A stretch of DNA of 64,000 nucleotides from Nocardioides astragali (GTDB lineage Bacteria > Actinomycetota > Actinomycetes > Propionibacteriales > Nocardioidaceae): the NCBI RefSeq assembly GCF_024436375.1, contig NZ_JAFMZM010000003.1, forward strand, positions 205,627 through 269,626, given 5' to 3'. Made by a program: the position numbers and the translations under genes. Each line of letters opens with the position of its first letter. Positions within the stretch are counted from its first letter, which is position 1. A model generated the notes under the pieces. The model did not search any database. It worked only from the letters and a program-made list of their open reading frames with translations, and was not told where the DNA came from. Positions 41,728 to 50,979 of this stretch are shown here, piece by piece.

Positions 41728-42924
41728 TCAGCCCGCGCCGCGCCTGCGCACCCGCCGATAGGCATCCAGCGTCCCGCGACCGGCAGCGCTGTCCTCCAGG
41801 CTGGCGACCACCTTGCGCCGGATGCGGTACGACGTCGTCAGCCGCGCGCGGTCGCGCTCCTCATGCGCCTCGCGGAGCTCCTCGTGCAGCCGCTCCTCCA
41901 CCGCCCGGAGGCGGGCGGCCTCGACCAGCAGCGCGCTGATCGCGTCGAGCGCAGGGGGCAGCAGCTCGTCGGCGGTCGCCGTGTCGGGATCGGCGAACGT
42001 GCCGAGGTCCGTGCCGATGAGGTCGTCGAGCGAGCCGGCGACGTCGTACCCGCGCTCGGCCAGGACCTCCACCCAGCTTCGCGACATCTCCTGCGCCCAC
42101 GCGTGGTCCTCGGGCGCGAGCCCGAGCCGGGCCGAGGCCACGCCCCGCGACAGCGTCTGGTGGGCGAGCAGCTCGCGCACGAGCGGGCGGTAGTCCGGCG
42201 GCGCGAGGATCGACGTCACCCGCTGGTTGATGGTGCGCAGCAGTGAGGTCTCCGGCACGCCGAGGGACGGGTTCTCCCGCTCGGCCGTGAGGTCGAGCGG
42301 CAGGTCGTCGAGGCCGAACGTGCGCGAGAAGCGGCGCCACAGCTCACCGCGGTCGGAGCCCGGCGGCGGCACGGTGACCAGGTGGACGCGGTCGGCCGGC
42401 AGGGATGTACCCCAGCGGTCCAGGATGTCGGGGACCTCCTGCACCGCCCAGAACCACGACCCGATCTTGGAGTCGCGCGCGGGGTCCCGGATGGTCTGCA
42501 GGAAGCGGGCGTAGGTGATGTGACTGCGGTGCTTGACGTTCTCCTGCCACTCCGCCGGGATCTGACGGACCAGGTCGCGCACCGAGAGCACGAGGTGGAC
42601 CTCGGCGTCACCGAGCGAGGCGAGTGCGCGCGCCACCTGGGCGGGTGTGGCCCGCGCGAAGATCTCGTGGCTGATGATCGCGGTGCCGTGCCACCCGCGT
42701 ACCTGATCAGCGAGCCGGTCCCACTCGCCGACAGCCTCTGTCTCGAGGCCTCCCCACGGCAGCGTCATCAGGTCGAGCGCCGCGAGGAAGTGCGCGTCGA
42801 ACCGGTCGGCCGCATAGAGGATGTCGTGCTCGCGGAGCAGGGACTGGTTGCGGAACAGCACGTCCTGGAGGTAGGACGTGCCGGTCTTGGGACAGCCCAC
42901 GTGCAGCAGCACCCGCTTGCTCAC
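41728..42924 (-). CDS. sulfotransferase-like protein with C-terminal coiled coil
   Basis: 398 aa. The PAPS 5'-phosphosulfate loop is HVGCPKTGTSYLQD (residues 7-20), and LSVRDLVRQIPAEWQENVKH is the 3'-phosphate-binding helix. The C-terminus has a charged coiled coil (LRAVEERLHEELREAHEERD). It should move sulfate from PAPS to a carbohydrate or envelope acceptor. GTG 42924 overlaps the previous stop. Paralogous to the gene at 44090-45175 across the full length, including the block before GLDDLPLDL and the WVEVLAERGYDV region. Confidence 0.8.
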   Translation of the reverse strand: MSKRVLLHVGCPKTGTSYLQDVLFRNQSLLREHDILYAADRFDAHFLAALDLMTLPWGGLETEAVGEWDRLADQVRGWHGTAIISHEIFARATPAQVARALASLGDAEVHLVLSVRDLVRQIPAEWQENVKHRSHITYARFLQTIRDPARDSKIGSWFWAVQEVPDILDRWGTSLPADRVHLVTVPPPGSDRGELWRRFSRTFGLDDLPLDLTAERENPSLGVPETSLLRTINQRVTSILAPPDYRPLVRELLAHQTLSRGVASARLGLAPEDHAWAQEMSRSWVEVLAERGYDVAGSLDDLIGTDLGTFADPDTATADELLPPALDAISALLVEAARLRAVEERLHEELREAHEERDRARLTTSYRIRRKVVASLEDSAAGRGTLDAYRRVRRRGAG

Positions 42925-44093
42925 CGCTCCACCTGCCCTTCAGTCTGTCCGGCGCCGCGCCAGCTCGGGTCGACGACCATCCGGATCGCCAGGTCCAGCA
43001 CCTGCTGGTCGTCGGCACCCGTACCGGTCGTCGCGGACGGCGCGGTGCGCGGCGCGAGGTCCGCCAGGTCGCCGACGACAGAGTAGCCAGCGCGGGTGAT
43101 GCTGCGGGTCATGCGCTCCGCCGAGGAGGCGACCCACTCCCGCTCCCGCGTCGGTACGCCGACCGGCGCGACGCCGTGGTCGGGGATCCGTCGCTGCAGG
43201 GTCCGCATCAGGGCGGGTCGCTCGGGGGCAGGGACCTTGAGGCCCACCACGGCCGCGACCCGTCGGGCCAGCTCGGCCTGGTCGGCGCCCGGGACCCGGA
43301 CGTCCGGGAGGTGGCGTACGCCGACCTGCCGGGGCAGCTGGTCGAGGTCGGTGACGATGCGCACCAACGGACGGCGCGCGTTCCACCGGCGTACGGACGC
43401 GACGAGGTCCGCACGCGCCGGCAGCTGATCGCGCTCGCGCCAGAACCGCAGCCACTCGGCCCACGGCTTGGTGCCGCTCTCGAAGCAGCGCTGGGTCCAG
43501 GTGCGGGCCAGCAGGTCGTCGAGCGGTGCGCCGACCGCGACGAGGAAGGGACGAGGTCCGCCCTCGGGACGCCCGCGAGCGAGCAGGTCCTCGCGGAGGG
43601 CGCCGACCAGCACGGGGTCGCCCACCAGCCGGAACCTGCGCCGCCACGGCCGGGGCCACGACGTGCGGACCGGGTCGGCGCCCAGCGCGACCAAGTCGTC
43701 GGCGAGCACCACGCTCGCCACGCGGAGCAGCTCGTGCGCGCTGACCGACTCGGGGTCCACCGGGCGCGGCCCGAAGCCGGGTGCGGTGGCGCCCACCAAC
43801 GGCAGGTCGGCCTTGCCCCGTCCCGCGGCCGGGGCGGCGAGCACGCGATCGGCGAGTCGAGTGCTGGACCCGTCGTTGCCGCCGCGGGACTGAGCACTCA
43901 ACTGCGCAGCCACGTTGATCCGCCGGAGCAGCTCGAGCTGCTGGGCGCCCGGGAGCGGACCTGTGCGGCCCGTCTCGGTCGCGGGTCGGCCGGCCCACGC
44001 CAGCCACGGCGTCGTACCTCCCTCGCGCAGGTGCGCGACCCAGCTGTGCGCACGGGCCGACGACTCGGCCGCGGTGGGACCGGCGCTGGTCAA
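42921..44093 (-). CDS. degenerate sulfotransferase-like paralogue without P-loop
   Basis: 390 aa from TTG 44093, which overlaps the preceding stop (TTGA). Central and C-terminal parts align by eye with both neighbours: LDDLLARTWTQRCFESGTKP matches their RDL-QxPAxWQE helix, and TRSITRAGYSVVGDLADL matches their terminal GxDVxGDxDDL. The N-terminal KTGT PAPS loop is missing, so catalysis is doubtful; a scaffold or acceptor-binding role is possible. Residues encoded by 43852-43906 (about 63-80) derive from the palindromic repeat. Confidence 0.68.
   Translation of the reverse strand: MTSAGPTAAESSARAHSWVAHLREGGTTPWLAWAGRPATETGRTGPLPGAQQLELLRRINVAAQLSAQSRGGNDGSSTRLADRVLAAPAAGRGKADLPLVGATAPGFGPRPVDPESVSAHELLRVASVVLADDLVALGADPVRTSWPRPWRRRFRLVGDPVLVGALREDLLARGRPEGGPRPFLVAVGAPLDDLLARTWTQRCFESGTKPWAEWLRFWRERDQLPARADLVASVRRWNARRPLVRIVTDLDQLPRQVGVRHLPDVRVPGADQAELARRVAAVVGLKVPAPERPALMRTLQRRIPDHGVAPVGVPTREREWVASSAERMTRSITRAGYSVVGDLADLAPRTAPSATTGTGADDQQVLDLAIRMVVDPSWRGAGQTEGQVER
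43852..43906. repeat. 55-bp palindromic repeat, copy B, within a reading frame
   Basis: About 44 of 55 bases match the minus strand of copy A at 17817-17871. Arms AGTCGAGTGCT and AGCACTCAACT pair with one mismatch. Bases that differ from copy A in the stem are changed on both sides. The frame of the host gene stays open through it, giving the peptide QLSAQSRGGNDGSSTRLA. Confidence 0.75.
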
Positions 44094-45175
44094 CGCTCGC
44101 GCAGCCGACGCGCCGTGTCGCGCACGCGGTCGCCGATGGAGTCGGCCGAGGAGCGGCTGGCGGCTTCCTGGGTCATGACCGTGAGGGCGTCGAGCGCCGC
44201 GCCGAGCTCGAGCTTGGCGCGGACCCGGTCGGGGTTGCGCCACTCCTCGTCGTCGGCGGGTCGCCGGGGGCGCAGGTCGTCGATGTCGCCGATGACGTCG
44301 ACTCCGCTGCCCTTGATCCACTCGATCCAGAGCTCGGCCCGCTCCTCGGCGAAGTCGTAGCGGTCAGGGGGGAGCCGCACCGGCACGGCCTTGCGGGAGA
44401 CCAGCACCTCCTGCGCGAGCATCTCGCGGATGAGGCCGTCGTACGCCGGCTCGCGCCACACGCCGAGCTCGAGGCGACGGTTGAGCTTGCGCAGCAGCGA
44501 CGTCTCCGCGATGCCGAGGGAGCGGTTGTCGCGCTCGGAGTCGAGCGGCGCCCATGTCGGGTCGATCCCGAAGGCGCGGCAGAACCGCAGCCACAGCTCG
44601 TCGCCGTTGGGGCCCCGGTCGTGGGGGACGGTGACGACGTGGACGCGCTCGGGCGGCAGCTTCGCGCCCCACTGGGACAGCACCCGCGGCAGGTCCATCG
44701 CGTTGAAGAACCAGGTCTGGCCACGCTCGACCTTGGTGAGGAAGCGGCGGAACGGCCACTTGCGGCCCTGCTTGATCGACTCCTGCCACGCGGCGGGCAG
44801 CTGGCGCCCGAGGTCGCGCGCGGAGTAGATGACGTGGACCTCGCTGCCGGCGAGGTCGTTCATCGCCTTGGCGATCTTGTCGGGCTTGGCGCCGGCGAGG
44901 ATCTCGTGGCTGATCACCACGTTGCCGTCGGCTCGACGCACCTTCTTGACCATGGAGTCCCAGGCACCGTTGGCGTGGCCGGGCGCGCCTCCCCAGTCCT
45001 GCTCGAGCAGGTCGAGGGCCGCGCGGAAGTGGAACGTGTCCGCCCGCCCCATTCGCGGGCCCGGGATCGTCACGCCGTGCCGGGCCAGGGATGCGGAGTT
45101 GAGCACCAACCGGTCCTGGAGATAGGTGGTCCCGGTCTTGGGTGCGCCGATGTGGAGGTGGACGACGCGGCTCAT
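44090..45175 (-). CDS. sulfotransferase-like protein
   Basis: 361 aa. HIGAPKTGTTYLQDRLVLNS near residue 8 is the PAPS-binding loop, IYSARDLGRQLPAAWQESIK the 3'-phosphate helix, and FRRFLTKVERGQTWFFNAMD a conserved acceptor-side block. First gene of a four-gene operon (sulfotransferase, degenerate paralogue, sulfotransferase, acetyltransferase) joined by 4-base overlaps. CACAAT lies seven bases before the ATG. Likely modifies an exported polysaccharide or glycolipid; the acceptor is unknown. Confidence 0.82.
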   Translation of the reverse strand: MSRVVHLHIGAPKTGTTYLQDRLVLNSASLARHGVTIPGPRMGRADTFHFRAALDLLEQDWGGAPGHANGAWDSMVKKVRRADGNVVISHEILAGAKPDKIAKAMNDLAGSEVHVIYSARDLGRQLPAAWQESIKQGRKWPFRRFLTKVERGQTWFFNAMDLPRVLSQWGAKLPPERVHVVTVPHDRGPNGDELWLRFCRAFGIDPTWAPLDSERDNRSLGIAETSLLRKLNRRLELGVWREPAYDGLIREMLAQEVLVSRKAVPVRLPPDRYDFAEERAELWIEWIKGSGVDVIGDIDDLRPRRPADDEEWRNPDRVRAKLELGAALDALTVMTQEAASRSSADSIGDRVRDTARRLRER

Positions 45176-45209
45176 GGCGCTGATTGTGCCAGTCCGGGTG
45201 GGGATCCGG

Positions 45210-46139
45210 TCAGCGCCCACCCAGCGCCCTGACCACAGCACTCGGGCTCGGTCGGCCGAGGTGCCCGGCCATCCACACGCTGGTCGCCACCACGGCCTCG
45301 AGGTCGACACCGTGGTCGATCCCGAGGCCGGTCAGCATCCAGACGAGGTCCTCGGTGGCCAGGTTGCCGGTGGCGGACCTGGCGTAGGGGCAACCGCCGA
45401 GTCCACCCGCGCTGGCGTCGAACGTGGTGATCCCCACCTGCAGCGCGGAGTGGGTGTTGGCGAGCGCCTGGCCGTAGGTGTCGTGGAAGTGCATCGCCAA
45501 CCGGTCGGTCGCCACGCCTGCCTCGGCGAAGGCCGCGACCAGCGCCCTCACGTGCCCGGCGGTGGCGACGCCGATGGTGTCACCGAGGCTGAGCTGGCTC
45601 GCACCCAGGTCGAGCAGCCGGGTGCCGGCCGTGACGACCTGCTCGATGGGGACGGCTCCCTCCCACGGGTCGCCGAAGCACATCGAGACGTAGGCCCGCA
45701 CGTCCATCCCGGCGTGGCGGGCGCGCGCCACGGTGGGCTCGAACATCGCGAACTGCTCGTCGAAGGTGCGGTTGAGGTTCTTGTTCGCGAACGTCTCGGT
45801 GGCGCTGCCGAAGATGGCGATGTGCTCGAGGCCCAGCTCGAGTGCCCGGTCGAGGCCACGCTCGTTGGGCACCAGCACCGGGAGGTGGCGGCCGGCCTCG
45901 CCCAGCTCGGCCATCAACAGGTGCGCGTCGGCGAGCTGCGGCACCCACCTGGGGTGCACGAACGAGGTGGCCTCGACGATCGGCAGTCCCGCGGCCACGA
46001 GGCGGCGTACGAACTCGGCCTTGACCTCGACCGGCACGATCCCCTTCTCGTTCTGCAGGCCGTCACGCGGGCCGACCTCGTAGATCGTGACCCGGTCCGG
46101 GAGGCCGTCGGGGCGGACGGTCATGGGAAGCGCGCTCAT
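45210..46139 (-). CDS. mvaB: hydroxymethylglutaryl-CoA lyase
   Basis: 309 aa TIM barrel cleaving HMG-CoA to acetyl-CoA and acetoacetate, the last step of leucine breakdown. GPRDGLQNEKG near residue 24 holds the metal-binding Asp and catalytic Arg; HFHDTYGQALAN gives the two metal His; GLGGCPYARSATGNLATED carries the catalytic Cys and signature. ATG 46139 overlaps the mccA stop (ATGA). Third gene of the mccB-mccA-mvaB operon. Confidence 0.94.
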   Translation of the reverse strand: MSALPMTVRPDGLPDRVTIYEVGPRDGLQNEKGIVPVEVKAEFVRRLVAAGLPIVEATSFVHPRWVPQLADAHLLMAELGEAGRHLPVLVPNERGLDRALELGLEHIAIFGSATETFANKNLNRTFDEQFAMFEPTVARARHAGMDVRAYVSMCFGDPWEGAVPIEQVVTAGTRLLDLGASQLSLGDTIGVATAGHVRALVAAFAEAGVATDRLAMHFHDTYGQALANTHSALQVGITTFDASAGGLGGCPYARSATGNLATEDLVWMLTGLGIDHGVDLEAVVATSVWMAGHLGRPSPSAVVRALGGR

Positions 46140-48121
46140 GCGCCGGGCTCCGGGTCTCGTGACGGGCGCGGAGCGCCCTCCTCGACCAGCGCAGCCGTCA
46201 CCACGAAGAGCGACGCCCCGAGCTTGACCTGCTCGCCCGCCGTGGCACCGACCGAGGTGACCGTGCCCGCGAAGGGTGCCTTGAGCGCGAGCTCCATCTT
46301 CATCGCCTCCATCACTCCCAGCGTCTCACCCTCCGCCACGGCCTGGCCCTCCGCGACGTTGACCGCGAGGACCGTGCCGGGCATCGGCGCGAGCAGCGTC
46401 CCGTCACCGGCAGCCGCGGCGTGGTCGGCGAACGGATCGGGCCGCTCCCACGACCAGCGCTGCCCCCGGTGCACGACCTCGACGAAGTCGCGCTGCACGT
46501 TGAGCACGGCGTGCTCGGCGTGACCGTCGACGAGGAGGTGGACGGTGTGGTTCGCGGCCGACACCATGCGTACGTCGTGGCTCACCGCGCCGTGCGTGAC
46601 CCGGCCGCGATGCCGGTCCACGACCACCAGGTCGTCGCCGAGCACGACCGTGTCGGGCGCGGGGTCGCCTCCCATCCGCCAGCCGTCGGCGTGCCACGGA
46701 CCCGAGGTGCCTGTGGGGTCGGAGGTCGTGTCGAGGAGCACCTCGGTCCACGCGCCGAAGACCCGCGCCAGGTCGGCGTCTGGCGCAGGGACCTCATGGT
46801 CGTCGAGCCACGCCGTGTCGATCGTGGTGTCGCGGAACTCGTCGGAGGCGGCGAGCGCCCGCAGGAAGCCCGTGTTGGTGGTGATGCCGAGGACCGCGGT
46901 CCGGTCGAGCGCGGCGACGAGCGTGGCCCGCGCCGCCTCGCGGTCGCTCCCCCAGGCGATCACCTTGCCGAGCATGGGGTCGTAGGAGGTGCTGACCTCC
47001 TGGCCGGGCTCGAGGGCGTGGTCGACGCGGACACCCTCGCCGTCAGCCCACCTCACGATCGACGTACGACCCGCTTGGGGCAGGAAGCCGTTGAAGGAAT
47101 CCTCCGCGTAGACCCGTGCCTCGATGGCGTGCCCTTCGAGGGTGACGGCCTCCTGATCGAAGGGCAGCCGCGCGCCGGTCGCGACCAGGAGCTGCAGCTC
47201 GACGAGGTCGACCCGACCGTCGGCCCAGCCGTCGACGCGGACGACCTCCTCGGTCACCGGGTGCTCGACCTGGAGCCGGGTGTTCATCTCGAGGAAGTAG
47301 AACTCGCCGGAGGCGTTGTCGAGCAGGAACTCCACCGTTCCGGCGCCGGTGTAGCCGCACTGCTGCGCCAGCGCGACGGCGGACGTCGTGATGGCCGAGC
47401 GCTGCTCGTCGGCGATCGTCGGCGCCGGCGCCTCCTCGAGCACCTTCTGGTGCCGGCGCTGGGTGGAGCAGTCGCGCTCGAAGAAGTGCAGCACGTGACC
47501 GTGCGCGTCGCCCAGCACCTGCACCTCGATGTGGCGGCCGGACTCGACGTACTTCTCGACGAGGATCGTGTCGTCGCCGAACGCCGAGCGTGCCTCGCGC
47601 TGCGCGGCGGCGTACGACTCCTCGTAGGCGTCGCGCGACCGCACCACCCGCATGCCCTTGCCGCCGCCGCCCGCGGCCGCCTTGACCAGCACGGGATAGG
47701 CGAACGTCGCCGGGTCGACTGCGGCCGGACCCTCGAGGGAGTACGACGGCACGACCGGCACGCCGGCAGCGACGGCCACCTCGCGCGCCGCGTCCTTGCG
47801 ACCCATCGCGTCCATCACGTCGGCCGACGGGCCGACGAGTGTGATGCCCGCGTCGGCCAGCGCCCGGGCGAAGGGCGCGCGCTCGGAGAGGAAGCCGTAG
47901 CCGGGGTGGACGTAGCCGGCGCCGCTCTCGCGCGCGGCCGCCACCACTGCGTCGATGTCGAGGTAGGACTCGACCCGGACGGCGCGGTCGGCCGCCCGCA
48001 CGTGGGGGGCGTCCGCGTCGAGGTCGGTGTGGATGGCGACCATGCGCCAGCCGAGGCGCCCCGCCGTGCGCATCACCCGCAGGGCGATCTCGCCGCGGTT
48101 GGCAACCAATAGCGTCTGCAT
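46136..48121 (-). CDS. mccA: methylcrotonyl-CoA carboxylase alpha subunit
   Basis: 661 aa. Biotin carboxylase domain (1-445) with LLVANRGEIALRVMRTA, the ATP loop KAAAGGGGKGMRVV and EMNTRLQVEHPVTE; a linking BT domain; and a C-terminal biotinyl domain with the target Lys in GVMEAMKMELAL. AGGAG is eight bases before ATG 48121. Other acyl-CoA carboxylases look similar, but pairing with a 523-aa carboxyltransferase and HMG-CoA lyase points to 3-methylcrotonyl-CoA in leucine catabolism. Confidence 0.9.
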   Translation of the reverse strand: MQTLLVANRGEIALRVMRTAGRLGWRMVAIHTDLDADAPHVRAADRAVRVESYLDIDAVVAAARESGAGYVHPGYGFLSERAPFARALADAGITLVGPSADVMDAMGRKDAAREVAVAAGVPVVPSYSLEGPAAVDPATFAYPVLVKAAAGGGGKGMRVVRSRDAYEESYAAAQREARSAFGDDTILVEKYVESGRHIEVQVLGDAHGHVLHFFERDCSTQRRHQKVLEEAPAPTIADEQRSAITTSAVALAQQCGYTGAGTVEFLLDNASGEFYFLEMNTRLQVEHPVTEEVVRVDGWADGRVDLVELQLLVATGARLPFDQEAVTLEGHAIEARVYAEDSFNGFLPQAGRTSIVRWADGEGVRVDHALEPGQEVSTSYDPMLGKVIAWGSDREAARATLVAALDRTAVLGITTNTGFLRALAASDEFRDTTIDTAWLDDHEVPAPDADLARVFGAWTEVLLDTTSDPTGTSGPWHADGWRMGGDPAPDTVVLGDDLVVVDRHRGRVTHGAVSHDVRMVSAANHTVHLLVDGHAEHAVLNVQRDFVEVVHRGQRWSWERPDPFADHAAAAGDGTLLAPMPGTVLAVNVAEGQAVAEGETLGVMEAMKMELALKAPFAGTVTSVGATAGEQVKLGASLFVVTAALVEEGAPRPSRDPEPGA

Positions 48122-48146
48122 CAATCTTCTCCTTCGGGGTCCCCGC

Positions 48147-48189
48147 GGCGTTGTTCGCGGAGGAGCGGAGCGGGGGAGCGAAGAACGTC
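48147..48189. repeat. hairpin with conserved purine-rich loop, copy 2
   Basis: Stem arms around GTTGTTCGC (48150-48158) and GCGAAGAAC (48178-48186) pair at 8 of 9 positions and extend outwards. The core at 48157-48178 matches the loop at 34398-34419 at 21 of 22 bases though the stems differ. Located between mccB and mccA, inside an operon. Confidence 0.65.
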
Positions 48190-48200
48190 GTGGGGTGAAA

Positions 48201-49772
48201 TCACATCCTGAAGATGCCGTAGCGGGGCTCCGGGATGGGCGTGTACGACGTCGCGGCGAGCGCCATGCCCAGCACGCGGCGGGTGTCGGCGGGGTCGATG
48301 ATCCCGTCGTCCCACAGCCGCGCAGTGGCGTAGTAGGGCGAGCCCTGGGTCTCGTACTGGTCGCGGATCGGCGCCTTGAACTCCTCGTCCTCCTCGCGGC
48401 CGGCGACGGTCGCGAGCACCGACGCGGCCTGCTCGCCGCCCATCACCGAGATGCGCGCGTTGGGCCACATCCAGAGGAAGCGCGGGTCGTACGCGCGACC
48501 GCACATGCCGTAGTTGCCGGCGCCGAACGAGCCGCCGATGACGACGGTGAACTTCGGCACGACGCTGCAGGCGACCGCCGTGACCAGCTTGGCGCCGTCG
48601 CGGGCGATGCCCTTGTTCTCGTACTCGCGACCCACCATGAAGCCGGTGATGTTCTGCAGGAACACCAGGGGGATCTTGCGCTGGTTGCACAGCTCGATGA
48701 AGTGCGCGCCCTTGAGCGCCGACTCGCTGAACAGGATGCCGTTGTTGGCGACGATGCCGACCTCGTGGCCGAAGATCCGGGCGAAGCCGCAGACCAGGGT
48801 CTCGGCGTAGAGCTTCTTGAACTCGTGGAACCGGCTGCCGTCGACGACGCGGCGGATCACCTCGCGCACGTCGTACGGCGTGCGGGTGTCGGTGGGCACG
48901 ACGTCGTAGATCGACTCCGGCGGATGGTGCGGCTCCTCGACCTCCGCGCTCGCCTCGCGGGCCGGCCGGGCAGCGGGCAGCGTGTCGACGATCGAGCGGA
49001 CGATGGCGAGCGCGTGGGCGTCGTCCTCGGCGAGGTGGTCGACCACGCCGGAGGTGCGGGCGTGCACGTCGCCGCCACCGAGGTCCTCGGCCGTGACGAC
49101 CTCCCCCGTCGCGGCCTTCACCAGCGGCGGTCCGCCGAGGAAGATCGTGCCCTGGTTGCGCACGATCACGGTCTCGTCGGACATCGCCGGGACGTAGGCG
49201 CCGCCGGCCGTGCAGGAGCCCATGACACTCGCGATCTGCGGGATCCCGGCGGCCGAGAGGTTGGCCTGGTTGAAGAAGATCCGGCCGAAGTGCTCGCGGT
49301 CGGGGAAGACCTCGTCCTGCATCGGCAGGAAGGCACCGCCGGAGTCGACGAGGTAGATGCAGGGCAGGTGGTTCTCGGCGGCGACCGTCTGCGCCCGGAG
49401 GTGCTTCTTCACCGTCATCGGGTAGTAGGTGCCGCCCTTGACGGTGGCGTCGTTGGCGACGATGACGCACTCGCGGCCGGACACCCGGCCGATGCCGGCG
49501 ACAACGCCGGCGGACGGCACCGCGTAGTCATCACCCCCCGGGCCACCGGCGTACATCCCGAAGGCGGCGAGCGGACTCAGCTCGAGGAACGGGCTACCGG
49601 GGTCGAGCAACCGGTCGACGCGGTCGCGGGCCAGCAGCTTGCCCCGGTCGGTGTGCTTGCGGCGCGCGTTGTCCGACCCGCCCAGGCGGACCCGGGCCAG
49701 CCGGGTGCGCAGGTCGTCGACGAGGTCGCGCATGGTCGGGGCACCGGACGGAGCACTCTGGGGATCGGACAC
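48201..49772 (-). CDS. mccB: methylcrotonyl-CoA carboxylase beta subunit
   Basis: 523 aa carboxyltransferase with two crotonase-like halves. CoA/carboxybiotin oxyanion blocks: [20 protein letters not shown] in the N-half and [20 protein letters not shown] then [20 protein letters not shown] in the C-half; the last is typical of MCC and related beta subunits. GTG 49772 sits six bases after the -10 box TAACCT, implying a leaderless mRNA under the TetR-type operator. Start of the leucine-degradation operon; isovaleryl-CoA dehydrogenase is not in the window. Confidence 0.92.
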   Translation of the reverse strand: MSDPQSAPSGAPTMRDLVDDLRTRLARVRLGGSDNARRKHTDRGKLLARDRVDRLLDPGSPFLELSPLAAFGMYAGGPGGDDYAVPSAGVVAGIGRVSGRECVIVANDATVKGGTYYPMTVKKHLRAQTVAAENHLPCIYLVDSGGAFLPMQDEVFPDREHFGRIFFNQANLSAAGIPQIASVMGSCTAGGAYVPAMSDETVIVRNQGTIFLGGPPLVKAATGEVVTAEDLGGGDVHARTSGVVDHLAEDDAHALAIVRSIVDTLPAARPAREASAEVEEPHHPPESIYDVVPTDTRTPYDVREVIRRVVDGSRFHEFKKLYAETLVCGFARIFGHEVGIVANNGILFSESALKGAHFIELCNQRKIPLVFLQNITGFMVGREYENKGIARDGAKLVTAVACSVVPKFTVVIGGSFGAGNYGMCGRAYDPRFLWMWPNARISVMGGEQAASVLATVAGREEDEEFKAPIRDQYETQGSPYYATARLWDDGIIDPADTRRVLGMALAATSYTPIPEPRYGIFRM

Positions 49773-49778
49773 CGACTC

Positions 49779-49798
49779 AGGTTAGCGATCGTTAACCT
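49779..49798. promoter_or_regulatory. mccB operator and promoter
   Basis: The 20-bp near-palindrome AGGTTAGCGATCGTTAACCT has arms AGGTTA/TAACCT around CGATCG. On the minus strand its right half TAACCT (49784-49779) serves as -10, six bases before GTG 49772, with TGGACG 18 bases upstream as -35. The same GTTAG-N6-YTAAC pattern precedes the tetR gene. The histidine kinase stop codon lies within it. Confidence 0.65.
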
Positions 49799-50979
49799 GT
49801 GGCGTCCAGTGGCGGGAACTCTCCCCTGACGGTGGTGCCCCTCCCGGGCTCGGTCTCCAGGTGGAGGGTGCCCCCCGCCGCGGCGACCCGGGCCTCCATG
49901 CCGAGGAGGCCGCCCGGGGTCACGACGTGGCGGTCGAACCCGCGGCCGTCGTCGGAGACGCAGAAGCTGAGGTGCGGCAGCCCGCGAACCGTGACCAACA
50001 CCTCGGTGGCGCCGGAGTGCTTGGCCACGTTGGTGAGCGCCTCGAGGATGCAGAAGTACGCCGCCGCCTCCACCTGCCGGCTGGGGCGGGTGAAGTCGGC
50101 GATGTCGAGCGTCACCGGCACCACCGAGCGTCGCGCCGTCGACTGCAGGGCGGCGACGAGGCCGCGCTCGGTCAGCAGCGGCGGGTAGATCCCGCGGGCA
50201 AGCTCACGCAGCTCGAGCAGCACCTCCCGGTTGTCGGTGGCCAGCTGGTCCATCAGGCGCGAGGCCCCCTCGTGGCGACCGGCCAGGAGCTCCTTGCGCG
50301 CCCGCTCGACGGTGACGCTCATCGCCAGGAGCCGCTGCTGCGCTCCGTCGTGGAGGTCGCGCTCGATGCTGCGCCGGGCGGCATCCGCGACCTCGACGAT
50401 CAGGGTGCGGGACTCGACGAGCTGGTCGCCCTTCTCCGACAACCGTTGGTAGGCGTCGCGGACGAGGAAGGTCACGACGAGCACCACCGCGGGCAGCGAG
50501 GAGGCGATGACCACGGCGTTGACCCACCAGAGCTCGTTGAGCGCGTCCTGACGCCGCCACTCCCCCAGCGCCGCCACCCCGGCACTGCCCACGACCGCGA
50601 ACACCCCGAGTGCGTTGAGCCAGGGCCGCGAGACGTAGGGGATCGCGACGAGCATCGGGATCATCATCAGCAGGGCAGTGAGCGGCGAGAGGTTGGGCGT
50701 CGCCCAGGTGCCCCCGACGCCGAACGCGGCAGCCGACAGGGTCAGCCCGATCAGCACCACTGGCGCGCCGTGGCGCGGCGTGAGGGGCAGCGTCCCGAGC
50801 ATGAACAGCAAGGACAAGACCATCACTGCGAGGTCGATCTCCACCGACCTGTGGCGGAAGCCGAGCACGTAGGCGCCGGCCAGCGCGACGATGGAGACCA
50901 CGAGTGCCAGGAGGTTGAGGCGCACCAGGTGCGCCAGTCCCGGGTCGAGCGAGTCCCAGCCGGACAGGAGCCGCCTCAT
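49792..50979 (-). CDS. two-component sensor histidine kinase (HisKA_3 type)
   Basis: 395 aa. Four to six N-terminal membrane segments (residues 20-185) form a MASE-like sensor without a large extracellular domain. A coiled linker leads to ARRSIERDLHDGAQQRLLAM with the phospho-acceptor His; then the ATP domain ILEALTNVAKHSGATEV (N box) and DDGRGFDRHVVTPGGLLGME (G boxes). Pairs with the response regulator upstream through an ATGA overlap. Signal unknown. Confidence 0.92.
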   Translation of the reverse strand: MRRLLSGWDSLDPGLAHLVRLNLLALVVSIVALAGAYVLGFRHRSVEIDLAVMVLSLLFMLGTLPLTPRHGAPVVLIGLTLSAAAFGVGGTWATPNLSPLTALLMMIPMLVAIPYVSRPWLNALGVFAVVGSAGVAALGEWRRQDALNELWWVNAVVIASSLPAVVLVVTFLVRDAYQRLSEKGDQLVESRTLIVEVADAARRSIERDLHDGAQQRLLAMSVTVERARKELLAGRHEGASRLMDQLATDNREVLLELRELARGIYPPLLTERGLVAALQSTARRSVVPVTLDIADFTRPSRQVEAAAYFCILEALTNVAKHSGATEVLVTVRGLPHLSFCVSDDGRGFDRHVVTPGGLLGMEARVAAAGGTLHLETEPGRGTTVRGEFPPLDATG

